Source: Flavobacterium silvaticum (GTDB taxonomy: Bacteria > Bacteroidota > Bacteroidia > Flavobacteriales > Flavobacteriaceae). From it: a DNA stretch of 64,000 bases. The DNA lies in assembly GCF_012911565.1 (NCBI RefSeq), contig NZ_JAAMPU010000108.1, positions 124,001 through 188,000 on the forward strand, written 5' to 3'. The notes below the pieces were generated by a model. The model ran no database searches. It saw nothing but the letters and a program-made list of their open reading frames with translations, and was not told where the DNA came from. Positions 1-8,172 of this stretch are shown here, piece after piece (the first letter of the stretch is position 1; each line of letters opens with the position of its first letter). The position numbers were made by a program, and so were the translations under genes.

Positions 1-1259
1 GCTAAAATCCCAACTTGCGGCTGGTTGATGATCGGCGTTCCGAAAACAGATCCGAACGTACCGACGTTTGTTACGGTATAAGTTCCACCCTGCGTATCGT
101 CAGGCTTGAGTTTTCCGGCTTTGGCGCGGTTGCCCAGATCGTTTACCGCTTTGGCCATTCCAATCAGGTTCAATTGGTCGGCGTTTTTGATTACCGGAAC
201 AATCAGGTTTCCGTTCGGCAATGCAGCAGCCATTCCGAGGTTGATGTTTTTCTTTTTGATGATGTAATCCCCTTCGACCGAAATATTCATCAACGGGAAA
301 TCCTTGAGCGCTTTGGCCACGATTTCCATGAATATCGGAGTGAAAGTCAGCTTCTCGCCTTCCCGCTTTTCGAATGCGTTTTTATTTTTTTCGCGCCAGT
401 CCCAAATATTGGTCACATCTACTTCGATGAAAGATTGCACATGGGCCGATGTCTGGACAGACTGCACCATATAACCGGCAATGAGCTTGCGCATACGGTC
501 CATTTCGACAATCTCATCCTGTCCGTTCACAGACGGAGGTGTTTTGACCGTTTGCTGATTGGACGACGGTTGTCGGCTGTCTGGTGTTGGTTGCTGAGTA
601 GTTGAGGCTTGATACAATGATTGTGGCTGGGCGGCATTCTGGGTTTGTACCGGTTCGGACCTTGGTTCGGTTGGAACAGGTTGCTTAGCCGGAGTTGCCT
701 GAGCTACCGGGTTCTTTTTGCGATTTTCCACATACTCCAAAATATCGGTTTTGGTCACGCGACCTTCCGCTCCGGTTCCCGAAATACTTTCGAGTTCGGC
801 CATTGAAACACCTTCTTCTTTGGCTATGTTTTTAACCAAAGGCGAAAAGAACTTATCTGAATTATGGTATTCTTCTTTAGATGGAGGGTTTCCAGATGAA
901 ATAGGAGCGGCTGTAAACTGGCGTGCAGCTTCAACTGTTTTTTCAGCTTCAGCGGCAAAATGCTGGACCGGAATTGTGGCGGCTTCAGGCAGGGAAGGCG
1001 CATCGACGACAACACCGCCTTCGACTTCAATGATTGCCACTGTTTGCCCGACTTTTACGATATCGTCTTTCTGAAAAAGGATTTCGACTAATTTACCGGA
1101 AACTTCAGACGGAACTTCACTATCGACTTTGTCGGTCGCTATTTCGAGGACAGCTTCGTCTGTATCGATATGATCGCCCGGTTGCTTTAACCAATTTGTA
1201 ATTGTCGCCTCGGCAACGCTTTCTCCCATTTTAGGAAGCTTCAGTTCATATCTTGCCAT
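1..1259 (-). CDS. Dihydrolipoamide acyltransferase (E2 of a 2-oxo acid dehydrogenase), C-terminus cut by window edge
   Basis: Core acyltransferase of a 2-oxo acid dehydrogenase complex; it passes an acyl group from a lipoyl arm to CoA in the cytoplasm. About 419 residues are visible. An N-terminal lipoyl domain carries the lysine to be lipoylated at residue 44 (ATDKVDSEV). A long Pro/Gln/Ala-rich linker follows, then an E3-binding domain (SPLVKNIAKEEGV...GRVTKTDILEYV), another linker with PQSLYQASTTQQPTP, and the start of the catalytic domain (AGYMVQSVQTSAHVQSFIEVD). The C-terminal HxxxDG catalytic motif lies outside the window. The ATG at 1259 gives the canonical start MARYELKLPKMGE. The DKVDSEV lipoyl motif resembles branched-chain or 2-oxoglutarate type E2s, but substrate cannot be decided here. 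Confidence 0.93.
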   Translation of the reverse strand, partial: MARYELKLPKMGESVAEATITNWLKQPGDHIDTDEAVLEIATDKVDSEVPSEVSGKLVEILFQKDDIVKVGQTVAIIEVEGGVVVDAPSLPEAATIPVQHFAAEAEKTVEAARQFTAAPISSGNPPSKEEYHNSDKFFSPLVKNIAKEEGVSMAELESISGTGAEGRVTKTDILEYVENRKKNPVAQATPAKQPVPTEPRSEPVQTQNAAQPQSLYQASTTQQPTPDSRQPSSNQQTVKTPPSVNGQDEIVEMDRMRKLIAGYMVQSVQTSAHVQSFIEVDVTNIWDWREKNKNAFEKREGEKLTFTPIFMEIVAKALKDFPLMNISVEGDYIIKKKNINLGMAAALPNGNLIVPVIKNADQLNLIGMAKAVNDLGNRAKAGKLKPDDTQGGTYTVTNVGTFGSVFGTPIINQPQVGIL

Positions 1260-1379
1260 ATTCTTAAGCCAAGAGGTAAAATTTAAATTCTGTTTGCGAA
1301 ATTACCGAATTAAACTTCACAATGCTAACGATACTATAATTTTAAGGTGAATTGCAATCGATTTCGCTCAAATGCCTAT

Positions 1380-2519
1380 CTATAAAATCCGGACTTCGCC
1401 ACGATCCATGCTTGAATCACTGCCAATCACGGTTTTATCTGTCACGAATCGAAAACTTATTCCTTTTCCGGCCAGCGATTGCATTAGCCCGATGATGGTT
1501 TTAAAATCCAAAAGGTCAACATCAAACCAAAATTGCGTCGGTCCGGAACGTAGCGAATTTAATTTTTTTTGATCTGACTCCAGTGTCTGGACGACCTTTT
1601 TTCCTAACAATTTCGAGGCATTGTTTACAAGTCCGCCATCAGAAGAAACCACCACATACGTCAACGGCTCAACAACTTTTACGGTCTGGGCTCTTTTCTT
1701 TCGGGCAAACCACCACGCACCTGCTTTCATGAACACATCGAACAAAGCAGAAACCCTGAAATGCTTTTTGTAGAAAAAATTCATCGCCTGACGGAAACGC
1801 TGCATGTACAAACCGTCTTTCACCGTGCTTTCCCCTTTGAAGTGGATTACAGACGAATCGGCAAAATAATAATTATCTTTTCCGGATTTGAGGATGGTGT
1901 ATGACAGATCTATGTCGTCCGAATACATAAAACAGTCCTCATCAAATCCACCGGCATCCAGATAGACCTGACGTTTCATCAGCATAAAAGCACCGACGAG
2001 GATTTCCACTTTTCCGGTTTGGTTTTCTGTCAGATGCTGGGCGTAATATTTACCAAAAATCTTAGGAGCTATTTTATATAACGAAGTGATTTTGGTAAAA
2101 GCCACAAAAGGAGTTGGAACACCTCTCTTACTTTCCGGCAGGAAATTCCCCACTCCGTCTATCAATTTACAACCTACAATTCCAAGATCCTGCTTGGTTT
2201 GGGCAAACGACAGCACTTTCCGGAACGTGTCTTCAGCCACAACCGTATCCGGATTCAGGATGCAGATATATTCTCCTTTTGCAACTGCGACACCAATGTT
2301 ATTGCCTTTTGGAAAACCGGAATTTTCTTTGTTTTCAATCAGATTGACAGTAGGGAATTTGCGCTCCACCATTTTGCAACTGTCGTCCGGGGAGTTGTTA
2401 TCGACCACGATAATCTCGGCATTCAGGCCCGAAATGGCTTTCTCGACACTTAATAAACAAAGCTCCAGAAAGTGACGGACGTTGTAGTTGAGGATTATTA
2501 TTGACAATTGCATGGGCAA
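1380..2519 (-). CDS. Family 2 glycosyltransferase (rhamnosyltransferase-like)
   Basis: Predicted cytoplasmic GT-A glycosyltransferase of 379 residues that moves a sugar from a nucleotide donor to a cell-surface glycan. The N-terminus has the GT2 start IIILNYNVRHFLELCL, then IIVVDNNSPDD, NSGFPKGNN and the metal-binding region ILNPDTVV (DxD-like). An acceptor-side motif GGFDEDCFMYSDDIDLSY follows near residue 205. The last 90 residues, after a basic patch AWWFARKKRAQ, match no domain I recognise. Starts at MPMQ or at the second Met two codons later. It is read in the same direction as the E2 gene, 120 bp upstream of it. Acceptor and donor unknown. Confidence 0.88.
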   Translation of the reverse strand: MPMQLSIIILNYNVRHFLELCLLSVEKAISGLNAEIIVVDNNSPDDSCKMVERKFPTVNLIENKENSGFPKGNNIGVAVAKGEYICILNPDTVVAEDTFRKVLSFAQTKQDLGIVGCKLIDGVGNFLPESKRGVPTPFVAFTKITSLYKIAPKIFGKYYAQHLTENQTGKVEILVGAFMLMKRQVYLDAGGFDEDCFMYSDDIDLSYTILKSGKDNYYFADSSVIHFKGESTVKDGLYMQRFRQAMNFFYKKHFRVSALFDVFMKAGAWWFARKKRAQTVKVVEPLTYVVVSSDGGLVNNASKLLGKKVVQTLESDQKKLNSLRSGPTQFWFDVDLLDFKTIIGLMQSLAGKGISFRFVTDKTVIGSDSSMDRGEVRIL

Positions 2520-2577
2520 ATATAGCGTTTGTTTGGGATGCGGATTGTGTGAATCTGTTGTAGGAAAAGGCCAGTTA

Positions 2578-2646
2578 AGACCTTCCAGGTTTTATAATCC
2601 TTGCGGGTTTTATAAATCTGGAAGGATTATAAAACCTGGAAGGTCT
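2578..2646. repeat. 69-bp intergenic palindrome with perfect 23-bp arms
   Basis: Bases 2578-2600 (starting AGACCTTCCAGG) are the exact reverse complement of 2624-2646, around a 23-base loop. The loop itself holds a degenerate half-unit (CCTTGCGGGTTTTATAA beside CCTTCCAGGTTTTATAA), so the element looks built from repeated units. It lies between the divergent GT2 start and the hsp20 terminator. It resembles the dispersed AGACCTTgCAGGTTTT palindromes I associate with Flavobacterium intergenic regions; that identity is from memory. Confidence 0.85.
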
Positions 2647-2699
2647 ATGGTAACGAAAAAAATCCAGTCCAACAAAAAAATTTCAACTCCCAAAGAGCA

Positions 2700-2727
2700 A
2701 AAAAAAAGCGCCTCTCTCAAGGCGCTT
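2700..2727 (-). terminator. Rho-independent terminator of hsp20
   Basis: On the minus strand a 6-bp stem (AGCGCC/GGCGCT, loop of 8) is followed by a long T run. It sits 40 bp past the hsp20 stop codon. Confidence 0.85.
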
Positions 2728-2766
2728 TCCACTAAAAACTCAATCAACAATCAACACTGCCGATCA

Positions 2767-3189
2767 TCACAATACATCAATCAACCTTTTAGCTTTCGGC
2801 AGTGCTTCTTCTTTTTTAGGCAACGTCAGTTTCAAAATTCCGTTTTCGTATGCCGCTTTTATATCATCGGCCGCAATGGTTTCCGGAAGCGTAAACGATC
2901 TTTTAAAAGACGAAACCGTAAATTCTTTACGTGTATATTTTCCGTTATCTTCGGTAGTTTCGTTTTTGACATCACTTGAAATGGTCAGCAAATTCTTATC
3001 CAGTTCAATATTGAAATCTTCTTTTGGTTTTCCGGGAGCCGACAATTCGACTTCGAAAGCATTTTCGGTTTCACGGATATTTACAGCCGGAACATTATAA
3101 TTTGCTTGTCTTCCTCCTAAATCCGGACGCAACAATTCGTCCATTAAAGCAGGAAAAAAAGGGTTGTGGTGTCTTTTTAAATGTGTCAT
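2767..3189 (-). CDS. Small heat shock protein, Hsp20/alpha-crystallin family
   Basis: ATP-independent holdase chaperone, 140 residues, the usual length. A short N-terminal arm (HLKRHHNPFFPALMDELLRPD) precedes the alpha-crystallin domain, from about VPAVNIRETENAFEVEL to GILKLTLPKKEE, which contains the family signature GILKLTLP. The C-terminal tail is short (LPKAKRLIDVL), with an I-x-V/L type end that can dock oligomers. Monocistronic: it has its own terminator. The leader holds a GTCAAAATGTCA motif that recurs upstream of grpE, which suggests shared heat-shock control. Confidence 0.95.
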   Translation of the reverse strand: MTHLKRHHNPFFPALMDELLRPDLGGRQANYNVPAVNIRETENAFEVELSAPGKPKEDFNIELDKNLLTISSDVKNETTEDNGKYTRKEFTVSSFKRSFTLPETIAADDIKAAYENGILKLTLPKKEEALPKAKRLIDVL

Positions 3190-3293
3190 TTTGATTATTC
3201 TTTATTGTTATTATTTTTTTTCATTCTTATTTGATCCGCCTTTGTCAAGTTTGATGCCGATGGAATTTTAACTGACTTTTTGTCTTTTAACAA

Positions 3294-3305
3294 GTCAAAA
3301 TGTCA
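3294..3305 (-). promoter_or_regulatory. Candidate heat-shock element upstream of hsp20
   Basis: GTCAAAATGTCA (minus-strand reading TGACATTTTGAC), 105 bp before the hsp20 ATG. The same 12-mer with one A/T change is found 62 bp before grpE (49462-49473). No good TAnnTTTG box follows at the right spacing here, so the exact promoter is not fixed. Confidence 0.5.
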
Positions 3306-3384
3306 TTCGTGCTTTTTTCACACGTCCTTACAACATAAAAAAATACAAACCTCATGTGGGTCGCAATCAATTATTAATTATTCA

Positions 3385-3413
3385 TTGTTACTTATTAATT
3401 GAAACTATCTTTG
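3385..3413 (+). promoter_or_regulatory. Bacteroidota-type promoter of the Uup-like ABC-F gene
   Basis: TTG (3385-3387), an 18-bp spacer, then TATCTTTG (3406-3413), a full match to TAnnTTTG. The -7 box ends only four bases before the ATG at 3418, so the transcript should start at or very near the start codon (leaderless or nearly so). The -33 side lies within an AT-rich repeat of ATTATTAATT type. Confidence 0.65.
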
Positions 3414-3417
3414 CCGC

Positions 3418-5274
3418 ATGAATTACCTATCAGTAGAAAACATCTCCAAATCGTACGGCGAACGCACGTTGTTCGACAACATCTCTTTCGGGATCAATAA
3501 AGACCAGAAAATCGCATTCATCGCCAAGAACGGAAGCGGAAAGACCACCATTATGAATATTTTGACGGGAGCCGATGAAGCCGATACGGGCCAGGTCGTC
3601 ATCCGCAAAGACATCAAAATGGCATTCCTGTCACAAGTTCCGAACCTTCAGGACGAACTGACTATAGAGGAAAGCATTTTTGCATCGGACAACGAAATTC
3701 TCCATGTGATCGAGCGTTATGAAAAAGCACTTGAAAATCCGGAAGATGCCGAGAAATACCAAAAGGCTTTCGATGACATGGACCGTCACAATGCCTGGGA
3801 TTTCGAGACGCAATTCAAGCAAATCCTGTTCAAACTGAAACTTGACGACCTGACGCTGAAAGTAAAAAACCTGTCGGGTGGACAAAAAAAACGCCTTGCC
3901 CTTGCCATAATTCTTATAAATCGTCCCGATCTTTTGATTCTTGATGAACCGACCAACCATTTGGATCTGGAAATGATCGAATGGCTCGAAAATTATTTCT
4001 CCAAAGAGAATATGACATTGTTCATGGTGACGCACGACCGATTCTTTTTGGAACGCGTCTGCAATGAAATCATTGAACTCGAAAACGGAAAGCTGTATCA
4101 GTACAAAGGAAATTACTCTTATTATTTAGAAAAAAAAGAGCTTCGGATTGCATCTGAAAATGCCAGCATCGACAAAGCCCAGAACCTGTTCGTCAAGGAA
4201 CTCGATTGGATGCGACGCCAACCAAAAGCCAGGACTACCAAATCAAAGTCGCGTCAGGATGATTTTTACATCATCAAGGAAAAAGCCCAAAGCCGACGCA
4301 AGGAAAATCAGGTCGAGCTCGAAATCAACATGGAACGCCTTGGTTCAAAAGTGATTGAACTGCACAAAGTATCCAAAAAATTCAAGGAAAAAGTGATCCT
4401 GGACAATTTCGATTACGATTTCCAGCGAGGCGAACGCATTGGCATTATTGGAAAAAACGGAACGGGAAAATCGACTTTTCTCAATATGGTAACCGGAAAT
4501 CTGGCTCCGGATTCAGGCAAGGTCGTCATTGGTGATACCATCAAACTCGGCTATTACACCCAAAGCGGCATCGACCCGAAAGTGGGGCAAAAAGTAATCG
4601 ATATCATCAAGGAATTCGGTGAATATATACCACTTGCGAAAGGACGCACCATATCTGCCGGACAATTGCTTGAACGCTTTTTATTCGACAGAAAAAAACA
4701 ACACGATTATGTCGAGAAACTTTCCGGAGGTGAATTGAAGCGACTGTATTTGTGTACGGTTCTGATCCAGAACCCAAACTTTTTGATTCTCGACGAGCCG
4801 ACGAACGACCTCGATATCGTCACGCTCAACGTGCTCGAAAACTTCCTGCTCGATTATCCGGGTTGCCTTGTGGTTGTTTCGCACGACCGTTATTTCATGG
4901 ATAAAATCGTTGACCATTTGTTCGTATTTAAAGGACAAGGTGAAATTGAGGATTTTCCAGGGAATTATTCAGACTGGCGGACTTACGAAGAAAGTGCCGA
5001 ACCAGTCAAAGATGATTCTCCTAAAGAAAAGAATAACTGGAAGCAGAAATCAGAATCGGGAGGTTTGAATTTCAACGAGCAAAAGGAATTTACCAAAATC
5101 GAGAAGGAAATCAAAGACCTTGGAAAAAGGAAAAAGGAAATCGAGAGCTTGTTTTCAGACGGAACCATCGCCGAAAATGATATCCAGAAAAAAGCTGAGG
5201 AATTGCAAAAAGTGATATCTGAATTGGAAAACAAAGAAGAACGCTGGCTGGAATTGAGTTTGAAAATGGAATAA
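3418..5274 (+). CDS. ABC-F family ATPase, Uup-like
   Basis: Soluble tandem ABC ATPase of 618 residues with no membrane segments, of the class that acts on ribosomes or on DNA/replication intermediates (Uup). Domain 1 has Walker A AKNGSGKTT, signature LSGGQKKRLALA and Walker B LLILDEPTNHLD. Domain 2 has GKNGTGKST, LSGGELKRLYLC and FLILDEPTNDLD. The two are joined by a linker rich in Lys/Arg (QPKARTTKSKSRQ). A C-terminal coiled coil (about residues 555-618, EIKDLGKRKKEIESLF...) is the mark of Uup. It has its own promoter and lies 7 bp before the methyltransferase gene, so the two probably share a transcript. Confidence 0.93.
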   Translation: MNYLSVENISKSYGERTLFDNISFGINKDQKIAFIAKNGSGKTTIMNILTGADEADTGQVVIRKDIKMAFLSQVPNLQDELTIEESIFASDNEILHVIERYEKALENPEDAEKYQKAFDDMDRHNAWDFETQFKQILFKLKLDDLTLKVKNLSGGQKKRLALAIILINRPDLLILDEPTNHLDLEMIEWLENYFSKENMTLFMVTHDRFFLERVCNEIIELENGKLYQYKGNYSYYLEKKELRIASENASIDKAQNLFVKELDWMRRQPKARTTKSKSRQDDFYIIKEKAQSRRKENQVELEINMERLGSKVIELHKVSKKFKEKVILDNFDYDFQRGERIGIIGKNGTGKSTFLNMVTGNLAPDSGKVVIGDTIKLGYYTQSGIDPKVGQKVIDIIKEFGEYIPLAKGRTISAGQLLERFLFDRKKQHDYVEKLSGGELKRLYLCTVLIQNPNFLILDEPTNDLDIVTLNVLENFLLDYPGCLVVVSHDRYFMDKIVDHLFVFKGQGEIEDFPGNYSDWRTYEESAEPVKDDSPKEKNNWKQKSESGGLNFNEQKEFTKIEKEIKDLGKRKKEIESLFSDGTIAENDIQKKAEELQKVISELENKEERWLELSLKME

Positions 5275-5281
5275 CATCGCT

Positions 5282-6064
5282 TTGTCACTATTCCATTCCA
5301 TAAGAGCTTATTTACGTTTCATGTTGGCATCAAACAATCAACACGGAATACATTCGCCCTTTGTGTTTGATTTGGTCACGAAATGTTTTTACGACCGACG
5401 CAAATACCCGGAATACAAACTGCTCAAAAAATACCGGCAACAGCTTCTCGATAATACGGATTTTATTGAAGTGACCGATTTTGGTTCGGGATCGAAAGTT
5501 TTCAAATCTAACCGACGCCAAGTTTCACGGATTGCCAAAACGGCCGGAATTACAGAAAAACGGGCTGAATTGTTATTTCGGATTGTCCGTTATTTTGAAC
5601 CGACGAAAATTCTGGAAGTCGGGACATCGTTAGGCCTCGGAACTTCGGCTTTGAGCCTTGGAAATGCATCGGCACAAGTAACGACGCTCGAAGGTTGTCC
5701 TGAAACTGCTGCTGTCGCAAAATTTCAGGCTGAAAAATCCGCACTGGAAAACATCAAATTTGAAATTGGCGAATTCAATCAATTGCTTTCTTTTGGCTTG
5801 CAACATTCGACATTCGACCTGATATACTTTGACGGCAACCACCAAAAAGCAGCTACACTCGACTATTTTGAAAAGTTACTCCCATCTGCAACCAACAATT
5901 CCGTATGGATTTTTGACGACATCCATTGGTCGACGGAAATGGAAGAAGCCTGGAAAACGATAAAGAATCACCCTAAAGTTACCGTGACAATCGACACTTT
6001 TCAATGGGGTTTGGTCTTTTTCAGGAAAGAACAGGAAAAAGAGCATTTCACCATCCGGTCTTAA
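5282..6064 (+). CDS. Class I SAM-dependent methyltransferase
   Basis: Predicted cytoplasmic methyltransferase, 260 residues. SAM motif I is KILEVGTSLGLGTSAL near residue 110, followed by VTTLEGCPE (acidic ribose-binding residue) and FDLIYFDGNHQ, as in O-methyltransferases. The N-terminal part (SNNQHGIHSPFVFDLVTKCFY) is a conserved extension seen in Bacteroidota homologues. The first ATG in frame is at residue 14 and would cut into this region; TTG at 5282 is the best upstream start, only 7 bp after the ABC-F stop. Substrate unknown; coupling to the Uup-like gene is suggested by spacing only. Confidence 0.8.
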   Translation: MSLFHSIRAYLRFMLASNNQHGIHSPFVFDLVTKCFYDRRKYPEYKLLKKYRQQLLDNTDFIEVTDFGSGSKVFKSNRRQVSRIAKTAGITEKRAELLFRIVRYFEPTKILEVGTSLGLGTSALSLGNASAQVTTLEGCPETAAVAKFQAEKSALENIKFEIGEFNQLLSFGLQHSTFDLIYFDGNHQKAATLDYFEKLLPSATNNSVWIFDDIHWSTEMEEAWKTIKNHPKVTVTIDTFQWGLVFFRKEQEKEHFTIRS

Positions 6065-6065
6065 T

Positions 6066-6540
6066 CAATTCAAGACGTAAAGCCAGTTCTCGCGATAGCT
6101 ATCGGGACTAGCCGTTAGCCTTTTGAAAAAAAACTCGGATTTGCGTTTAGGGCGCAGCGACCAATGGCCAAGCAAAGCAAACTGTACGAAGTAAAGGCTC
6201 GTGGAATAAACCTGCAAACCGTGATGTTTTAAAAAAGCTATGAGCGGGCACCGGGGATCATGCTTTACACATCCAAAATTTACCAATAGTTTTTTTTACA
6301 TTTTCGGCAGACGCGAGCGCAGCGAACTGTGCAGAGCAAAAAAATGTACTATAATTTTTTCCGAAATTCATAGAGACCACACCGGCCCCTCCCCGTTGCA
6401 AGATATACTTTGCCGAAATTACCACCTTACATTTTTTCTGCCGAAAATGTTAAGACACATAATCTTTAATATTAACCCATCAGTTACACAATACCTGATT
6501 CCATCTAAAATCTTCCGAACTCCCGATCCATGAACTTTTG
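6066..6540. other. Long non-coding interval with degenerate repeats
   Basis: No credible gene in either strand between the methyltransferase and the RCC1 gene. On the minus strand, 6094-6118 reads like the flavobacterial repeat core CTAGTCCCGATAGCTATCG, and two stretches of GC-rich 'GCGCAGCGA' type sequence (6150-6165, 6309-6325) look like decayed copies of the same sort. Some bases around 6335-6440 are AT-rich without a full promoter. Confidence 0.45.
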
Positions 6541-6543
6541 ATC

Positions 6544-6584
6544 TAAAAGAAACGCGCCACGACTCTAGGGAAGCCATGACGCGC
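6544..6584 (-). terminator. Terminator of the RCC1-repeat gene
   Basis: On the minus strand GCGCGTCATG pairs with CGTGGCGCGT through mostly Watson-Crick and some G-U pairs, followed by TTTCTTTT. It lies about 25 bp past the stop codon at 6611. Confidence 0.7.
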
Positions 6585-6610
6585 ATCATTGAGTGAATTG
6601 CAACTTGTTT

Positions 6611-7984
6611 TTACTGCTTACTAATTTTTTTTGTGAAATGTTTACCGCCAACGGTTGCATCGGCTATGTAGAGCCCTGTCGACAGTGAACTGACATTGAT
6701 ATTTTCGTGGTATTTGGTTTCGAGTATGCGTTTGCCGTACATATTGTAAAGCACTATGGTTTCAGGTTCCGAACCGTTCGAAATTTTGAAATTGAGCATG
6801 TTTTTGACCGGATTCGGATACACAATCAAATCTATAGTTACTGGGTTTTCAATTTCTTCGACTCCCAAAAGCGGACATGGCAATTGGACCGGACTTGTGG
6901 AATTCGATGTATTTCCGGTGCCAAGTTCGCCCGAAGAATTCAATCCGTAAGCGAACAGATCACCTGACGTTTTTATGCTTTGTGTATGATATTCGCCTGC
7001 CGATACTTCTTCCCAGTTGGTAGCCGTGCCGCATTGTACGAATGAAAATTTGTCTGATGTCCCACCTGTTCCGAGCGCTCCGTAAGAATTGAGCCCGCAA
7101 CCCCAAAGACTTCCGTTGGCGCGGATTGCCATGGTGTGGTTCTGGCCTGCATTGACATAAACCCAGGTAGTATTGGCTCCGATTTGGGTGAATTCGGTGT
7201 GGTTTTCAGCCGATCCGTCACCGAGCTGACCCGTTTCATTAACGCCTGTTCCCCAAAGAGATCCGTCTGATTTTATCCCGATTACATCATACATTCCGGC
7301 CGAAACCATAGTCCAGGCATCTTCGCTGAGCTGAACGGGAACGTTGCTTCCGGAACTGCTTCCGAGACCGAGTTGTCCGTAATCGTTCAAGCCCCACCCC
7401 CAGATGGTTCCGTTTGATTTCATGGCTACGGTGTGGAATCCGCCGCAATCCACGAAAGTCCAGTCGATATCTGTACCTATTTGTACAGGAGTCGCTTTGT
7501 TTATGGTTGTACCGTCACCCAAACGTCCGTTGGTATTATCGCCCCAAGCCCACAAGGTCCCGTCCGTTTTGATGGCGAATGAACAAAACGCACCCGCAGC
7601 TACACTCGCCCAGTTTGAATCTGAACCGACCTGGACCGGAACATCGGACGAAGACCCTACAGCCACACCAAGTGCATTGCTTGTATTCGAACCCCAACTC
7701 CAAAGTGTATGATTGTCTTTTACCGCCAAAGAATGCGAAACGCCCGCAGATGCTTTCGACCAATTGGTCGCAATCGAAACTTGTTGAGGGGAATTGGCGG
7801 TTTCTAAATTTCCGTTGCCAAGCTGGCCATCGTAATTTTCACCCCAGGCCCAAAGCGAGCCTTCTGCTTTTATGGCTAAATTATGCGTGATTCCGGCAGA
7901 GACAGATTCCCAGCATTGTGCCTGGGAAATTGAACCGCAACATAATAAGGATACCAAAAGTATCTTAGAGTAGGCGTTTTTCAT
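6611..7984 (-). CDS. Secreted RCC1-repeat (beta-propeller) protein with T9SS type A sorting domain
   Basis: A 457-residue exported protein. A signal peptide (KILLVSLLCCGSISQAQ) is followed by about seven RCC1-type repeats of roughly 50 residues, each with the pattern V-AG..H..AIK.DGSLW.WG.N..GQLG.G; these should close one seven-bladed propeller. The C-terminal 75 residues are a T9SS type A sorting domain (VTIDLIVYPNPVKNMLNF...GLYIADATVGGKHFTKKISKQ), so the protein should cross the outer membrane and be attached to or released from the surface. RCC1 propellers bind proteins or chromatin in eukaryotes; a binding partner here is unknown. Monocistronic. Confidence 0.93.
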   Translation of the reverse strand: MKNAYSKILLVSLLCCGSISQAQCWESVSAGITHNLAIKAEGSLWAWGENYDGQLGNGNLETANSPQQVSIATNWSKASAGVSHSLAVKDNHTLWSWGSNTSNALGVAVGSSSDVPVQVGSDSNWASVAAGAFCSFAIKTDGTLWAWGDNTNGRLGDGTTINKATPVQIGTDIDWTFVDCGGFHTVAMKSNGTIWGWGLNDYGQLGLGSSSGSNVPVQLSEDAWTMVSAGMYDVIGIKSDGSLWGTGVNETGQLGDGSAENHTEFTQIGANTTWVYVNAGQNHTMAIRANGSLWGCGLNSYGALGTGGTSDKFSFVQCGTATNWEEVSAGEYHTQSIKTSGDLFAYGLNSSGELGTGNTSNSTSPVQLPCPLLGVEEIENPVTIDLIVYPNPVKNMLNFKISNGSEPETIVLYNMYGKRILETKYHENINVSSLSTGLYIADATVGGKHFTKKISKQ

Positions 7985-8099
7985 AATGTAGATTATTAAG
8001 GCAGGGTCAAAATAAGGGCATCGGATTTATACGAAATAATTTTTTCGACAAATAACCTGATTTAGCGATATGCAACCATAATCGCTTAATTATATGCCG

Positions 8100-8111
8100 T
8101 TTATCGATAAA
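8100..8111. repeat. Perfect 12-bp palindrome TTTATCGATAAA
   Basis: Perfect palindrome between the lipoprotein terminator and the upstream region of the RCC1 gene. Similar but imperfect sites (TTATCGATTAA, TTTTATCGGTAAAA) lie in the AEC/Rrf2 intergenic region. It may be an operator, or chance in AT-rich DNA. Confidence 0.35.
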
Positions 8112-8120
8112 ATTTAAATC

Positions 8121-8150
8121 AAAAAAGGCAATCTATGACAGATTGCCTTT
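8121..8150 (-). terminator. Terminator of the lipoprotein gene
   Basis: Perfect 8-bp stem GGCAATCT/AGATTGCC with a 5-base loop, flanked by A/T runs, just past the stop at 8173. Confidence 0.9.
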
Positions 8151-8172
8151 TAACGATTTGATGTATAAGGAA

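Noticed and set aside
2488..2979. Plus-strand frame of 163 codons overlapping hsp20
   Set aside because: It runs through the palindrome, the terminator and the antisense of hsp20, with low-complexity content; hsp20 on the other strand is certain.
6240..6533. Plus-strand frame of 97 codons in the long intergenic region
   Set aside because: No homology recognised, biased toward reversed repeat sequence, no promoter or terminator at its ends.
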